This document shows, piece after piece, positions 45,123-52,988 of a stretch of 64,000 nt of DNA. The stretch comes from a virus, in IMG/VR virus record IMGVR_UViG_3300025640_000009, positions 1 through 64,000 of that record; one strand, 5' to 3'. The notes below the pieces were generated by a model. The model did no database searches. It had not been told where the DNA came from and was given only the letters and a program-made list of their open reading frames with translations. The stretch's first letter is position 1; each line of letters begins with the position of its first letter. The position numbers and the translations under genes were made by a program.

Positions 45123-45299
45123 CTATTTCAATTTAGTTTTAAAGATCTCTCGATCACACATTGTGTACTCAAACTTATTCGTTATAAGCTTATGACCATC
45201 AAAGTATTTAACTTTTTCTTTAGTGTTACTTGCCTCAATTACATTTTTAAAATCTGTTAACGTATTCCAAAACTTTCTGGATTTACTAAGATCTTTCAT
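45123..45299 (-). CDS. Small basic protein, unknown
   Basis: 58 residues (start MKDLSKSRKFWNTLTDFKNV), Lys-rich. It overlaps the end of the upstream gene by 14 bases and ends four bases before the SleB ribosome site, filling what would otherwise be a gap. Length, overlap and codon use are like its neighbours. Unknown function. Confidence 0.5.
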   Translation of the reverse strand: MKDLSKSRKFWNTLTDFKNVIEASNTKEKVKYFDGHKLITNKFEYTMCDREIFKTKLK

Positions 45300-45492
45300 G
45301 CCATTCCTTCCTAAAGTGTGGATCTTTCTTTTCTTCTTTCTTCTTATCGATATGTGTAGCAGGCTTATGGAACTTATCCATATTCTTCTTCACAGGATCT
45401 TTCTTGCCAAAGATAGCATCATAGTTATCGCTGAACTTCTTTGAGTCAGTCTTACGTTGCTTACTACCTTTGCCACCATGCGTTGCACTCAT
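45286..45492 (-). CDS. Small Lys-rich protein, unknown
   Basis: 68 residues, about a third Lys, with a Lys/Glu-rich C-terminus (HIDKKKEEKKDPHFRKEW). Likely disordered. The start overlaps the GroES-like stop by ATGA. No family recognised. Confidence 0.5.
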   Translation of the reverse strand: MSATHGGKGSKQRKTDSKKFSDNYDAIFGKKDPVKKNMDKFHKPATHIDKKKEEKKDPHFRKEWHERS

Positions 45493-45755
45493 TCCCCATC
45501 ATCTCCTAATACCGCTTTAATCTTATCAGAAGTAACGATACATGCACGATCACCCTTATAGTCAATTGGCATAGAACCACTCCATTCAACATAGACTCGA
45601 CTACCTACAGGGATATCGATTACTAAATCTCCAACTGCTAATACCAGTCCTGGCTTTACTGCCTTTGATACTTCACCCGTAAGGATAATACCACCTGCAG
45701 TTTTTACATCCTTTGATACTTCAGCTAATAATACATTTTTACCTAATAATTTCAT
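45489..45755 (-). CDS. GroES-like co-chaperonin
   Basis: 88 residues. Cpn10 pattern: LLGKNVLLAEVSKDVKTAGG, then a mobile-loop-like GGIILTGEVSKAVKPGLV, LAVGDLVIDIPVGSRVYVEW and CIVTSDKIKAVLGD. Phage co-chaperonins (such as T4 gp31) cap host GroEL for capsid folding. This one looks closer to bacterial GroES than to gp31, and the roof region is short. It shares a base with the upstream stop. Confidence 0.75.
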   Translation of the reverse strand: MKLLGKNVLLAEVSKDVKTAGGIILTGEVSKAVKPGLVLAVGDLVIDIPVGSRVYVEWSGSMPIDYKGDRACIVTSDKIKAVLGDDGE

Positions 45756-46162
45756 TATATTTCTTCTCCAATCATTGCTAATATTTTATGAGCATATGTT
45801 ATAAACTCATCACGTTGTTGCATTGCATTCTCTGCTGACCCACCTGTTGTATTCTCAGCAATATATCTCACATAGCATAGTAATTCTTGTTCAAGTGAAT
45901 GCAGGTCTAATTTGCATGACATACATTCATTGTTTTGTTCTACTGTTTGCCATGGACTATCTTCTTCGATTACATCCAATCTTTGATTACTATTGATTAC
46001 AAATCCAGAAGCTTTAATAAATCCTTCCATCGAATCAAGTAGCTCTGGTAAAGAAACATCCTTTGATAGTATATCAATCTGTACTTTTTTATTTGCGATA
46101 AGATCTTCTTCGCCATATGGATATTGAATAAACGAATAAGCCGGTTGTTGATCACTAGTCAT
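45755..46162 (-). CDS. Protein of unknown function
   Basis: 135 residues, acidic, helical. It contains CMSCKLDLHSLEQELLCYVR in the middle (a single CxxC) and an N-terminal Tyr/Pro stretch. It stands directly before the GroES-like gene, sharing a base. No family recognised. Confidence 0.5.
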   Translation of the reverse strand: MTSDQQPAYSFIQYPYGEEDLIANKKVQIDILSKDVSLPELLDSMEGFIKASGFVINSNQRLDVIEEDSPWQTVEQNNECMSCKLDLHSLEQELLCYVRYIAENTTGGSAENAMQQRDEFITYAHKILAMIGEEI

Positions 46163-46207
46163 TTAAGTTACTCCACGTTAAAAGTTGTTTAGGTTTATTA
46201 TATATAG

Positions 46208-46789
46208 TTATTCTTCGCCAACGATATGTTTATAGATGTCTTTCCATTTAGAATATCGTGGAATATCTCCATTATAATTCGCATTGTGACCATGACCAAC
46301 GAGTATAGATCTAAGACCAAGTGCAGCACCGACTTCAGCATTCTCAGGTTTGTCTTCTATCCAATAGCATCCACTATCTCGATATGGCTCTAGAGCTTCG
46401 TCTTTATCAGCACCACAAGGTAAGCAAATTACTTCATCCCAGATCTCACGACCAAAGAGAAAATCAAGGTTCTGATATCGTAGTCTTTGAGCATACTTAT
46501 TATCACTTAAAGAAGTTATGCAATGGAATCTATAACCATGCATTGTATTAAGCTTCTTCATATAGTGTACAGCATCTCTAAGAGGTGGTAGGAATGCAAT
46601 GTTTGCCGACTCATTAAACTGTTTGACTAATCTCTTGGCCACACCTTTGTCGATATCAAATTTGATAGCAACATCATACTCATTTGGATTTTTTGTTAGT
46701 ATATCTTGTGTATGCATCCACTGGGTGAAAGCATATTCCCAATCACATAGTACTCCATCACAGTCTACTAATATTATATTTTCATTCAT
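46208..46789 (-). CDS. HAD-family 5'-nucleotidase-like phosphatase
   Basis: 193 residues. HAD motifs in order: DCDGVLCDW (residues 9-17, nucleophile Asp9 and acid Asp11), FHCITSL (motif II Thr), a Lys in the ADKDEAL region, and YWIEDKPENAEVG (motif IV acids). This is the arrangement of 5'(3')-deoxyribonucleotidases (NT5C) common in T4-like phages, where they adjust nucleotide pools. The exact substrate is inference. Confidence 0.75.
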   Translation of the reverse strand: MNENIILVDCDGVLCDWEYAFTQWMHTQDILTKNPNEYDVAIKFDIDKGVAKRLVKQFNESANIAFLPPLRDAVHYMKKLNTMHGYRFHCITSLSDNKYAQRLRYQNLDFLFGREIWDEVICLPCGADKDEALEPYRDSGCYWIEDKPENAEVGAALGLRSILVGHGHNANYNGDIPRYSKWKDIYKHIVGEE

Positions 46790-47467
46790 TTATTTAGTTC
46801 CAAAGAATTGTCTTCGTTGATATTCATTAATTGCATCACGTAACTGTTTAGTCCAATTATCACGTTTTTCGATAAAAATCTGTTCACCTTCATCACCAGC
46901 AATAACGATTACAATCTGTGGTACAGGAATACCCGTACGTTCTTCGATCATAATGGCATAAGCCGTACACTGTAAGAAGTAGCCAGTAATGTATTCTTTT
47001 TTCTTTAATCGCCTTGACGTCTTATAGTCAATAATAGATGGGACACCATTCCATACACCAACTAGATCGACACGACCTGCCATGTTGAGATGATCAGAAT
47101 AAAGAGCCAATTCTTGACCCCATACTTCATCAACATTCTCTTCAAGGGTTTTAAACACAGTAGACGCAGTAGCCAATATATCAGGCATGACTCCATCTTT
47201 ATAGTCTTCATCATTGTTCACATACTTTTCAAGCATTGTATGAACTGATGTCCCTCGCTTCGATGCACGGGTCGAAACCTTATTAGCCTCTTCTTCGCCG
47301 ACCCGCGCTCGCCATGCACGAATAGAATCTTCACTTAGATGTTTAAGTACGGTCGTGACTGATGGATAATCTTTACCATCAGGAGCAACGTATTTACGAC
47401 CTGAAGTTTTCGTCTCGCATGTAAGATCTTTATAACCAAGATCAATAGGGTTATGTTTAAATGTCAT
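46790..47467 (-). CDS. PD-(D/E)XK exonuclease, Cas4/RecB-like
   Basis: 225 residues. The nuclease core is visible: RGTSVHTMLEKYV (motif I His), GRVDLVGVWNGVPSIIDYKT (the catalytic Asp, then D-x-K) and a following Gln/Tyr helix (FLQCTAYAIMIEE). The N-terminal segment YPSVTTVLKHLSEDS is usual in phage members. There are no Fe-S Cys, so it is the short phage RecB-like type rather than true Cas4. Probably degrades host DNA or processes recombination ends. Confidence 0.8.
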   Translation of the reverse strand: MTFKHNPIDLGYKDLTCETKTSGRKYVAPDGKDYPSVTTVLKHLSEDSIRAWRARVGEEEANKVSTRASKRGTSVHTMLEKYVNNDEDYKDGVMPDILATASTVFKTLEENVDEVWGQELALYSDHLNMAGRVDLVGVWNGVPSIIDYKTSRRLKKKEYITGYFLQCTAYAIMIEERTGIPVPQIVIVIAGDEGEQIFIEKRDNWTKQLRDAINEYQRRQFFGTK

Positions 47468-47468
47468 A

Positions 47469-47624
47469 TCAAATTTCCTGAAATGTTAATGCTCTAAAGC
47501 ATTGGATATAGAAGTCTTTAATCTCTCCACGATGTTCCCAGCATATACCTAATGGCACGTAGACTGGCGAGACAATAAGAAAGAATGCTCCTATGAAAAA
47601 ATCTTTAATTAGTTCTTTATTCAT
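47469..47624 (-). CDS. Small membrane protein
   Basis: 51 residues (start MNKELIKDFFIGAFFLIVSP) with one hydrophobic helix at about residues 8-28 and a charged C-terminus. The start overlaps the previous stop as ATGA, and its stop TGA lies two bases before the exonuclease ATG. Without it there would be a 150-base gap in a tightly packed operon. Unknown function. Confidence 0.5.
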   Translation of the reverse strand: MNKELIKDFFIGAFFLIVSPVYVPLGICWEHRGEIKDFYIQCFRALTFQEI

Positions 47625-47836
47625 GATGTTACCTTTAGTGTTATAAATTTGCGTCTTGCTTTATCAAATTTCATTGCATTCTTTAATGTGATTACAGTAT
47701 CAGCACCAGGCAGTTTATAACCAACCAACTTACCCTTAGCGTTTAAGAAGTAAGTATGATTAGGCTGGTTATATTCACATTCAGTCCACTTAGTGATTTC
47801 TTTTAAAGCAACAACTGAGCCATCAATTAGTTTCAT
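47621..47836 (-). CDS. Small protein, unknown
   Basis: 71 residues from the ATG at 47836, which overlaps the upstream stop as ATGA; a longer frame from 47857 is possible. Beta-rich (MKLIDGSVVALKEITKWTEC). Not recognised. Confidence 0.5.
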   Translation of the reverse strand: MKLIDGSVVALKEITKWTECEYNQPNHTYFLNAKGKLVGYKLPGADTVITLKNAMKFDKARRKFITLKVTS

Positions 47837-48225
47837 AGATATAAAGGTCCTGTCCATTGTACAGTATATTCCTCAAAGATATTACCACGAGCCTTGTTAG
47901 TGGCTGGTGCAGCCCATGATGCAGGTTTAAGAATATCGCCACGTTTGAATTTGTCACCATCTTCTTTAACAACAAATCCCCATACACTTCCTTTGTTGAT
48001 CAACTTAACGTATTTTCTACCACGTGTATTGATCGTAAAATTATCAGTATATTCTTTTAATCGTTCTTCATAGAACTCATCATCATTAAATACGCCACGC
48101 TCTCGGCTGTCACATAAAGCTTTATAGTCAGCAATTGCTGTACGACGTAACTCTTTGATTTGAGTATCAAAGTCATTAAAATCAGCAAGGTTTTGTTCGC
48201 CATCTAGTAAAAATCGAGTTGCCAT
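47833..48225 (-). CDS. Early protein, unknown
   Basis: 130 residues, mixed alpha/beta, with a helical N-terminus (DTQIKELRRTAIADYKALCD) and an SH3-like beta C-terminus (GRKYVKLINKGSVWGFVVKE). It is the first gene behind the 48 kb early promoter, with CAGGAC before the ATG. Function unknown. Confidence 0.5.
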   Translation of the reverse strand: MATRFLLDGEQNLADFNDFDTQIKELRRTAIADYKALCDSRERGVFNDDEFYEERLKEYTDNFTINTRGRKYVKLINKGSVWGFVVKEDGDKFKRGDILKPASWAAPATNKARGNIFEEYTVQWTGPLYL

Positions 48226-48258
48226 AATATAAGTCCTGTTTGATTAATTTATAAGATT

Positions 48259-48287
48259 ATTATATCACAAGCAGAGGCAGTTGTAAA
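48259..48287 (-). promoter_or_regulatory. Early promoter for the 48-45 kb operon
   Basis: TTTACA, 17-base spacer, TGATATAAT on the minus strand. The 21-base upstream element is at 48305-48325, and the leader TTAATCAAACAGGA matches that of the 39148 promoter. Confidence 0.8.
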
Positions 48288-48340
48288 CGATTATTTTCAC
48301 TTTATTTAGATCATTTTGTTATAAGGCTTATAACTAAAAG

Positions 48341-48871
48341 TTATATCTGTACATAACTGGATATGACATACTTTGGACCTGAGATTGGAGTACAACCCTT
48401 ATGAGGATATTGCCACGTGGGAGGGAAGCATACGACTGAGCCAGCTTTAGGCTTTACTGACATATCTTTAAACAATGTTTCACCACCTTCTTCTACATCG
48501 TTTAAATAGAAGAACATTACAAGAATCCTTTTATTTGTCTCTTTTGTAGTAGCGTCACAGTGCCAATCAAATATACCTTCATTGGGTTCGTAACGTTTAA
48601 TTCGTGGTTGTTCGAATGCACTGGTTTGCGGAAAGAATTCACGGCCTCTAGAATATCTCTGGTATATACCACTCATAAGCTGAGATATTTGTTGAGTGTA
48701 TTCTTTAAACTTTGCTGATTCAAACATATTGATTTCGCCAAAATCATATGCTGGAGTTTTCATATGCTTAGCTTCTGATGAATCGTATAACGAAATAAAG
48801 TGATCACAAGTTTGCTTAGAAATAACACTCTCATAAACTTCAATATAATCAGACAACCTCCTGATACTCAT
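48341..48871 (-). CDS. 2-oxoglutarate/Fe(II) oxygenase, prolyl-4-hydroxylase type
   Basis: 176 residues. The iron triad is present: His104-x-Asp106 in FDWHCDATT and His157 in YPHKGCTPI. Lys167 in GPKYVISSYV would bind 2-oxoglutarate, as in P4H enzymes. EEGGETLFKDMSVKPKAGSV is also typical of the family. T4-like marine phages often carry several such oxygenases; targets (protein, nucleic acid or small molecule) are unknown. Confidence 0.82.
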   Translation of the reverse strand: MSIRRLSDYIEVYESVISKQTCDHFISLYDSSEAKHMKTPAYDFGEINMFESAKFKEYTQQISQLMSGIYQRYSRGREFFPQTSAFEQPRIKRYEPNEGIFDWHCDATTKETNKRILVMFFYLNDVEEGGETLFKDMSVKPKAGSVVCFPPTWQYPHKGCTPISGPKYVISSYVQI

Positions 48872-49101
48872 GAATTCTTTACGCCAATTATATAGTTTTC
48901 GGCTGAGCTTTCAGCATAGTGAAGACTCTTATTAGGATAAAACTCATCACATTGAAAGACTTGCTTTTTAAAGAAGCGACAACCATAGTGCATTTTGCCA
49001 TGAGCATCAACCTTCTGGAATATCTGAACCTGTCTTTCCATTTTAGGGGCAGTGTATATATCAATTATTTTGTCGATATATATCATTACGTTACTTTTCA
49101 T
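48868..49101 (-). CDS. Small protein, unknown
   Basis: 77 residues from the ATG at 49101, preceded by AGGAAG; the longer frame overlaps the previous gene. Beta-rich N-terminus (MKSNVMIYIDKIIDIYTAPK), CRFFKK and CDEF in the middle. Its stop overlaps the oxygenase start by four bases. Not recognised. Confidence 0.5.
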   Translation of the reverse strand: MKSNVMIYIDKIIDIYTAPKMERQVQIFQKVDAHGKMHYGCRFFKKQVFQCDEFYPNKSLHYAESSAENYIIGVKNS

Positions 49102-49102
49102 A

Positions 49103-49402
49103 TTATACTTTCTTCCTATTAACGTCGGTTTGTCCATCCTTAGGTCTTGCATCTTGAGCCATGTTTCCTCTGAATCCAGTCTCGATTGATCTGAGTCTAT
49201 ACATGTCTAAATCTCTTCTGGCTTTAATTGCCATTCTCACGGACTGTAGTTCTTTATCTCTCGAAGGACTGTTAGACATCTTAAGCTTTCTTAATACGAT
49301 ATCATATAGACTATAACATTGCCCGTCACTTAAAGGTCTAACCATGCTAATTGCTTCAGCATCATAGTTTCTGGTATCTTCGTAATCTTTCCACTTACTC
49401 AT
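49103..49402 (-). CDS. Small helical protein downstream of phoH, unknown
   Basis: 99 residues, Arg/Asp-rich, with DGQCYSLYDIVLRKLKMSNS and VRMAIKARRDLDMYRLRSIE helices. It overlaps the phoH stop by ATGA. I cannot name it. Confidence 0.5.
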   Translation of the reverse strand: MSKWKDYEDTRNYDAEAISMVRPLSDGQCYSLYDIVLRKLKMSNSPSRDKELQSVRMAIKARRDLDMYRLRSIETGFRGNMAQDARPKDGQTDVNRKKV

Positions 49403-50085
49403 AACTTACCTCTATCAACTAATTCTTTTGTCATTATAAAATCTCTTACGAGACCACTACGAACGATGTCTTCAAATCCAAATTCGATAATATCAAATGA
49501 TGTCATATGCGATAGTATCTTAATGAATTGATTAATGCCTTCTTTTTCAATATTCTTTGTAAAATCTGATTGGTAGTAATCACCACACATTACGAACTTT
49601 GCATCAGTACCGATACGAGTTATAATAGAACATAGCTCATGGTAGTTACAGTTTTGAGATTCATCAACAATTACGATGGCATTATTAAATGTTTGTCCAC
49701 GTAGGTATGATGTAGTCATAAACTCTACAGTCTTTAACTGAGTAAGCTTGTTCCATGCATCACCATCATCGAATAAATCATTAACGATTACTTGATACGG
49801 TGCAGTGTAAGCAGCTTCTTTTTCATCTTGGCTTCCTGGCAAGAATCCCATATCTCTTGTAGGTACTGCTGAACGAACAATGATAACCTTATCGTACGGA
49901 GTCTCTTTATCCATTACATCAACTAATGCAAGATATAGAGATACAAAGGTTTTGCCTGTTCCTGCAGCACCAGAGATACTTAAATTTTGTCCATCGCTGT
50001 AAGCTTTAAATACTTCTTCTTGAGTCGACGTAGCTGGCTCTAATGTTTTTAAATGTTCTAGGCGTAAACGTTGTGGTTTATTCAT
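49399..50085 (-). CDS. phoH: PhoH-like ATPase
   Basis: 228 residues. Walker A GAAGTGKT (39-46), Walker B IVIVDESQN (about 137-145), VIIVRSAVPTRDMGFLPG and YLRGQTFNNA are PhoH hallmarks. PhoH-type genes are widespread in marine phages; the ATPase/helicase-like protein is thought to act in RNA metabolism or phosphate stress, but its phage role is unsettled. It is in an ATGA-coupled chain with the genes on both sides. Confidence 0.93.
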   Translation of the reverse strand: MNKPQRLRLEHLKTLEPATSTQEEVFKAYSDGQNLSISGAAGTGKTFVSLYLALVDVMDKETPYDKVIIVRSAVPTRDMGFLPGSQDEKEAAYTAPYQVIVNDLFDDGDAWNKLTQLKTVEFMTTSYLRGQTFNNAIVIVDESQNCNYHELCSIITRIGTDAKFVMCGDYYQSDFTKNIEKEGINQFIKILSHMTSFDIIEFGFEDIVRSGLVRDFIMTKELVDRGKL

Positions 50086-50318
50086 TTGGTATCTATCGTA
50101 CAGTGTTTAGGATCTGATCCCTTTTTAATATTTTTAAGCACATCATTGAATCCATCTGAAACCTGGCTAATGCCGCTTTTATGACCACCTACTATTTTAG
50201 ATGGAGTGATCACTAGAGACATGTTTGGATTCTCTTCAAGGTATGGTTTTTGTTCAGCCATACGCATATGCTTTTCGAATACTTCACCAGTATCGTTATT
50301 TTTAAATGTGTAAATCAT
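50082..50318 (-). CDS. Small phoH-linked protein (FmdB-like without Cys)
   Basis: 78 residues. The start MIYTFKNNDTGEVFEKHMRM, the stretch YLEENPNMSLVITPSKIVGG and the end DGFNDVLKNIKKGSDPKH match small proteins of marine T4-like phages that begin like FmdB regulators. Here the zinc-binding Cys pairs of FmdB are absent. Coupled by ATGA to both neighbours. Function unknown. Confidence 0.55.
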   Translation of the reverse strand: MIYTFKNNDTGEVFEKHMRMAEQKPYLEENPNMSLVITPSKIVGGHKSGISQVSDGFNDVLKNIKKGSDPKHCTIDTK

Positions 50319-50878
50319 GGTAGTTGATATAGTCCTTTTTGTTCAGTTTCTAAAAACCAAGTTGGTGTTTGACGGGTTGTCCATACTGCAAAGTCTTTCT
50401 TTTCATTCTTGTAGTAATTACGATAAGCTATAACTGGATCTTTATGTTTACAATAGTCTGGCATACACTGTGGAAATTCAGTAAGACCAACATCATCGAT
50501 ATTACTTGGTGAAGCTTTAAGTAACGTTCTTAACTTACGATCAGTCTCATGGATTTTACCATAGCGATAAGTATACTCATCACATAATGCAACGAATAAT
50601 TTATAATGCCAATTGTAGTTTTGTTTTGATTGCCTTGTCCATATAGTAGACGGATGATTTACGTGTACACCTTTATAGAATAAATCATTATTCTCTTCTA
50701 AGCGCCAACGTTTGATACGACGGCCATTCTTTGTCCTATCTTGATATTCAGTACCATCGAGAACACGATGTGTTGTTGATAACATTTGAGCAGCTTCGAT
50801 AATCATCTTTACGACATGTTTATCGCAATGCTGTTCGGCGGATTTTATTGGTGATTTGTTTAAAAAAAATATATTCAT
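50315..50878 (-). CDS. Pyr_excise-like conserved phage protein
   Basis: 187 residues. MNIFFLNKSPIKSAEQHCDK, HVVKMIIEAAQMLSTTHRVL, VNHPSTIWTRQSKQNY, FVALCDEYTYRYGK and LTEFPQCMPDYCK follow a protein family spread in phages that I connect with the pyrimidine-dimer DNA glycosylase (Pyr_excise) fold. T4 DenV activity should not be assumed. It starts leaderless, seven bases behind an early -10 box. Confidence 0.6.
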   Translation of the reverse strand: MNIFFLNKSPIKSAEQHCDKHVVKMIIEAAQMLSTTHRVLDGTEYQDRTKNGRRIKRWRLEENNDLFYKGVHVNHPSTIWTRQSKQNYNWHYKLFVALCDEYTYRYGKIHETDRKLRTLLKASPSNIDDVGLTEFPQCMPDYCKHKDPVIAYRNYYKNEKKDFAVWTTRQTPTWFLETEQKGLYQLP

Positions 50879-50885
50879 AATGTAT

Positions 50886-50914
50886 ATTATACCACAGTTC
50901 TAATGAAAAGTAAA
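50886..50914 (-). promoter_or_regulatory. Early promoter for the phoH operon, leaderless
   Basis: TTTACT, 17-base spacer, TGGTATAAT. Seven bases from the -10 box to the ATG at 50878, the same spacing as at lpxC. Confidence 0.78.
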
Positions 50915-50944
50915 CCCCTTTATGACATTATTTATCATAAAGGG
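50905..50944 (-). terminator. Intrinsic terminator overlapping a promoter
   Basis: Perfect 10-bp stem (50916-50925 with 50935-50944; CCCTTTATGA / TCATAAAGGG), nine-base loop, followed on the minus strand by GTTTACTTTTC. The T-rich tail is also the -35 region of the next early promoter. Confidence 0.65.
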
Positions 50945-50972
50945 ACTACTCTAGATTTTACCACCTCCTTAC

Positions 50973-51167
50973 TTATGATGCATACCTTAATTGTTCAATA
51001 TACTCATCCAGATAATCGATCTTCTTTTGCATCTTAAATGCTTTATCTGACTTTCCCTTTTTCAACAGCCGTTCTCGATAGTATGTTGCTTTGTTCCTAT
51101 CTTTCTTCAACCGCTCGATCTCTTGTAACCTCATATACGATTTCTCCATATAGATTAATTTGATCAT
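50973..51167 (-). CDS. Small basic coiled-coil protein
   Basis: 64 residues, a highly charged helix (LQEIERLKKDRNKATYYRER and on). The start is uncertain: the AGGAGG at about 51190 is some 25 bases from this ATG, and an internal ATG at 51149 is possible. A terminator follows. No family recognised. Confidence 0.45.
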   Translation of the reverse strand: MIKLIYMEKSYMRLQEIERLKKDRNKATYYRERLLKKGKSDKAFKMQKKIDYLDEYIEQLRYAS

Positions 51168-51216
51168 GATATAGGTATTTAAGCTAGGATCCTCCTTTTT
51201 ACAGTTGGTTAATAGA

Positions 51217-51642
51217 TCACTTTTGAATAAGAGTTGGGAATGCTTCGGAGACTAATTTTAAGGTTACCCCTTTATATTTTCCAGTCAACTTCTTATCTTT
51301 CATTAATATTAATAGTTCTGCTTCTTCTGGAGTTACTTTCTCCAAAACTTTGATGAACTTAAGTTCCCTAACACTTGCTTGTAAAGCATCACCTTCATAT
51401 CCTTTTGCAAAGAATCGATACTCACTAGACACAGAACCAAAGCCTAGCTTAGATTCTTTATTAGGAGTATAAGGAGGTGAACCCTTAGGTAAATTAAATT
51501 CGAGAGATTTGTCAAACGCACCTTTAAGAAAGGTCTTAAGTTGACGTGATTCGTTCGCTATTAAAAATTCTTTTTTCTTTACAGCCGTTTTAATCTTAGC
51601 TATTTTCTCAAAGAATTCATGTAGTTGTACTTCGTTATCCAT
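51217..51642 (-). CDS. Conserved small protein next to RNase H
   Basis: 141 residues from the ATG at 51642, which has GAGGAG upstream and follows the RNase H stop region; a start at 51669 would lengthen the overlap. Motifs: DNEVQLHEFFEKIAKIKTAV, then KKEFLIANESRQLKTFLKGA, SPPYTPNKESK and VTPEEAELLILMKDKKLTGK. I recall similar proteins in other T4-like phages, always hypothetical. Acidic and basic patches alternate; no membrane segment. Confidence 0.55.
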   Translation of the reverse strand: MDNEVQLHEFFEKIAKIKTAVKKKEFLIANESRQLKTFLKGAFDKSLEFNLPKGSPPYTPNKESKLGFGSVSSEYRFFAKGYEGDALQASVRELKFIKVLEKVTPEEAELLILMKDKKLTGKYKGVTLKLVSEAFPTLIQK

Positions 51643-52495
51643 TGTTATAAAACTCCTCGACACATTCAATCAGTAAACTGCATCGCTTTTTAATTAAATA
51701 ATTCAACACTTTCATTTGCATTGGCTTTTTAGTGTTATCAAAAGTATTTATAATCTTTTCATACACTGGTTTAGGTATTTCACTTAAATCGATCAGAGTC
51801 TTATTACGTTGATAATTACGATATAACTCTTCACTTAATACCTCTTTTAAGTTCTCTGCATTATCCAACCACTCTTCAAGTTGCTTAGCACTCACTGGAG
51901 TCTGTCTTACAGAATCAACGAATACATTATCTCCTGACTTGACGTTAGGAATACCATCACCTTTATCACCTTTCATGATATGATTAAAACGATAGATATG
52001 CGGATTCTTATCAGTTACTTCTTTCTTTTGCATAGGACTAAATTGTGATACATCATTAAAGCGATGTAGTTGAATAAAGTCTTTATCGGATGAGATGATT
52101 TTAATTGGTTCACCTTTACCGAATTCTTGAGCTTCTAAAGTAAGAGCACCAATGACATCATCAGCTTCACAGCCTTCTAGATGAATAACCTTATAAGGTA
52201 GATTCTCTTTAATCTCATCTCGTACTAGATTTAGAATACGAAAGATTTCAGGCCAATCGGTATCAGACTGTTCATCTCTACTTTTTTTACGGCTAGCTTT
52301 ATATTGAGGAAAGTATTCCTTTCTCCATGTATTCATACCATCACAGCATATAACCATTTGACCATACTTTTGACGATACTTCTTATTGTACATACGAATA
52401 CTGTTAAGTATCATATGTCGTATCATCTGTTCATCATTTAGTTTTTGCACTATAATGTTCGATAGCGCAATTTGATTATAATCAATCAATATCAT
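51635..52495 (-). CDS. rnh: RNase H / 5'-3' exonuclease (T4 Rnh-like FEN)
   Basis: 286 residues from the ATG at 52495 (MILIDYNQIALSN); a GTG nine bases upstream is an alternative. FEN-family acids are visible: LIDYNQIA (motif I), CCDGMNTWRKEYFPQYKASR, LEGCEADDVIGAL (motif II), KIISSDKDFIQL and GDKGDGIPN (H2TH region). T4 Rnh (305 residues) removes RNA primers and flanking DNA from lagging-strand fragments. It acts with gp32, which is also encoded here. Confidence 0.9.
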   Translation of the reverse strand: MILIDYNQIALSNIIVQKLNDEQMIRHMILNSIRMYNKKYRQKYGQMVICCDGMNTWRKEYFPQYKASRKKSRDEQSDTDWPEIFRILNLVRDEIKENLPYKVIHLEGCEADDVIGALTLEAQEFGKGEPIKIISSDKDFIQLHRFNDVSQFSPMQKKEVTDKNPHIYRFNHIMKGDKGDGIPNVKSGDNVFVDSVRQTPVSAKQLEEWLDNAENLKEVLSEELYRNYQRNKTLIDLSEIPKPVYEKIINTFDNTKKPMQMKVLNYLIKKRCSLLIECVEEFYNNG

Positions 52496-52925
52496 TTTCG
52501 TCACTCTTTTCAGTTAATAATTCTTTTAGTTCTTTACCTAGCTCTTCCAACTCAGCATCAAATTCAGCATCATCAAAGTCACCCATGAGTTCGTCTAATT
52601 TAGTGTTAGCATTATCTAGATCTTCTTGGAATGGATGTTCCATACCCTTATAACGATAGAATGTTCCAGCAAGCATATTAACAACTGCTGACATGTCTTT
52701 CATTTCATATTTATCTGGGTTAGTAAAATCCATGTCTTCAAAGCCATCGATAAATTCATTACCGCGTATAGCTTGATCCATGAGTTGAAAACAATATTGT
52801 GCTAGTTCAACACATTCTTCTTTTTGAATTTCGATACGATCGTCTTCTTGGATGACATGATCGATCTTTTCATCGATGACTTGCTTTAATCGTTCTGAGG
52901 TGGGGAATTGTATTACATTGGACAT
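52482..52925 (-). CDS. Acidic protein upstream of RNase H, unknown
   Basis: 147 residues, very acidic, helical (KEECVELAQYCFQLMDQAIR and a Glu/Asp/Leu-rich C-terminus). AAAGG precedes the ATG, and an early promoter lies directly upstream. The end overlaps RNase H by 14 bases. A DNA-mimic-like composition is notable, but nothing proves such a role. Confidence 0.5.
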   Translation of the reverse strand: MSNVIQFPTSERLKQVIDEKIDHVIQEDDRIEIQKEECVELAQYCFQLMDQAIRGNEFIDGFEDMDFTNPDKYEMKDMSAVVNMLAGTFYRYKGMEHPFQEDLDNANTKLDELMGDFDDAEFDAELEELGKELKELLTEKSDENDID

Positions 52926-52959
52926 AGTATTAACCTTTACTAATCATAATTTAATATAT

Positions 52960-52988
52960 ATTATAACATACTTTTGGACAAATGTAAA
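52960..52988 (-). promoter_or_regulatory. Early promoter for the RNase H operon
   Basis: TTTACA, 17-base spacer, TGTTATAAT on the minus strand, ending at the stop of the GIY-YIG gene. Confidence 0.8.

Noticed and set aside
46790-47467. CRISPR-associated Cas4
   Set aside because: The nuclease core is shared, but the Fe-S cysteines are missing and there is no CRISPR array or cas gene nearby; it is a phage RecB-like exonuclease.
48321-48337. Palindrome GTTATAAG-G-CTTATAAC as a terminator for the oxygenase gene
   Set aside because: On the minus strand it is followed by an A-rich stretch rather than T, so it is not an intrinsic terminator; half of it belongs to the promoter-upstream element.
50315-50878. 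DenV-type UV repair endonuclease
   Set aside because: The family resemblance is to Pyr_excise in general; I cannot see the DenV N-terminal catalytic arrangement, so repair activity is not claimed.
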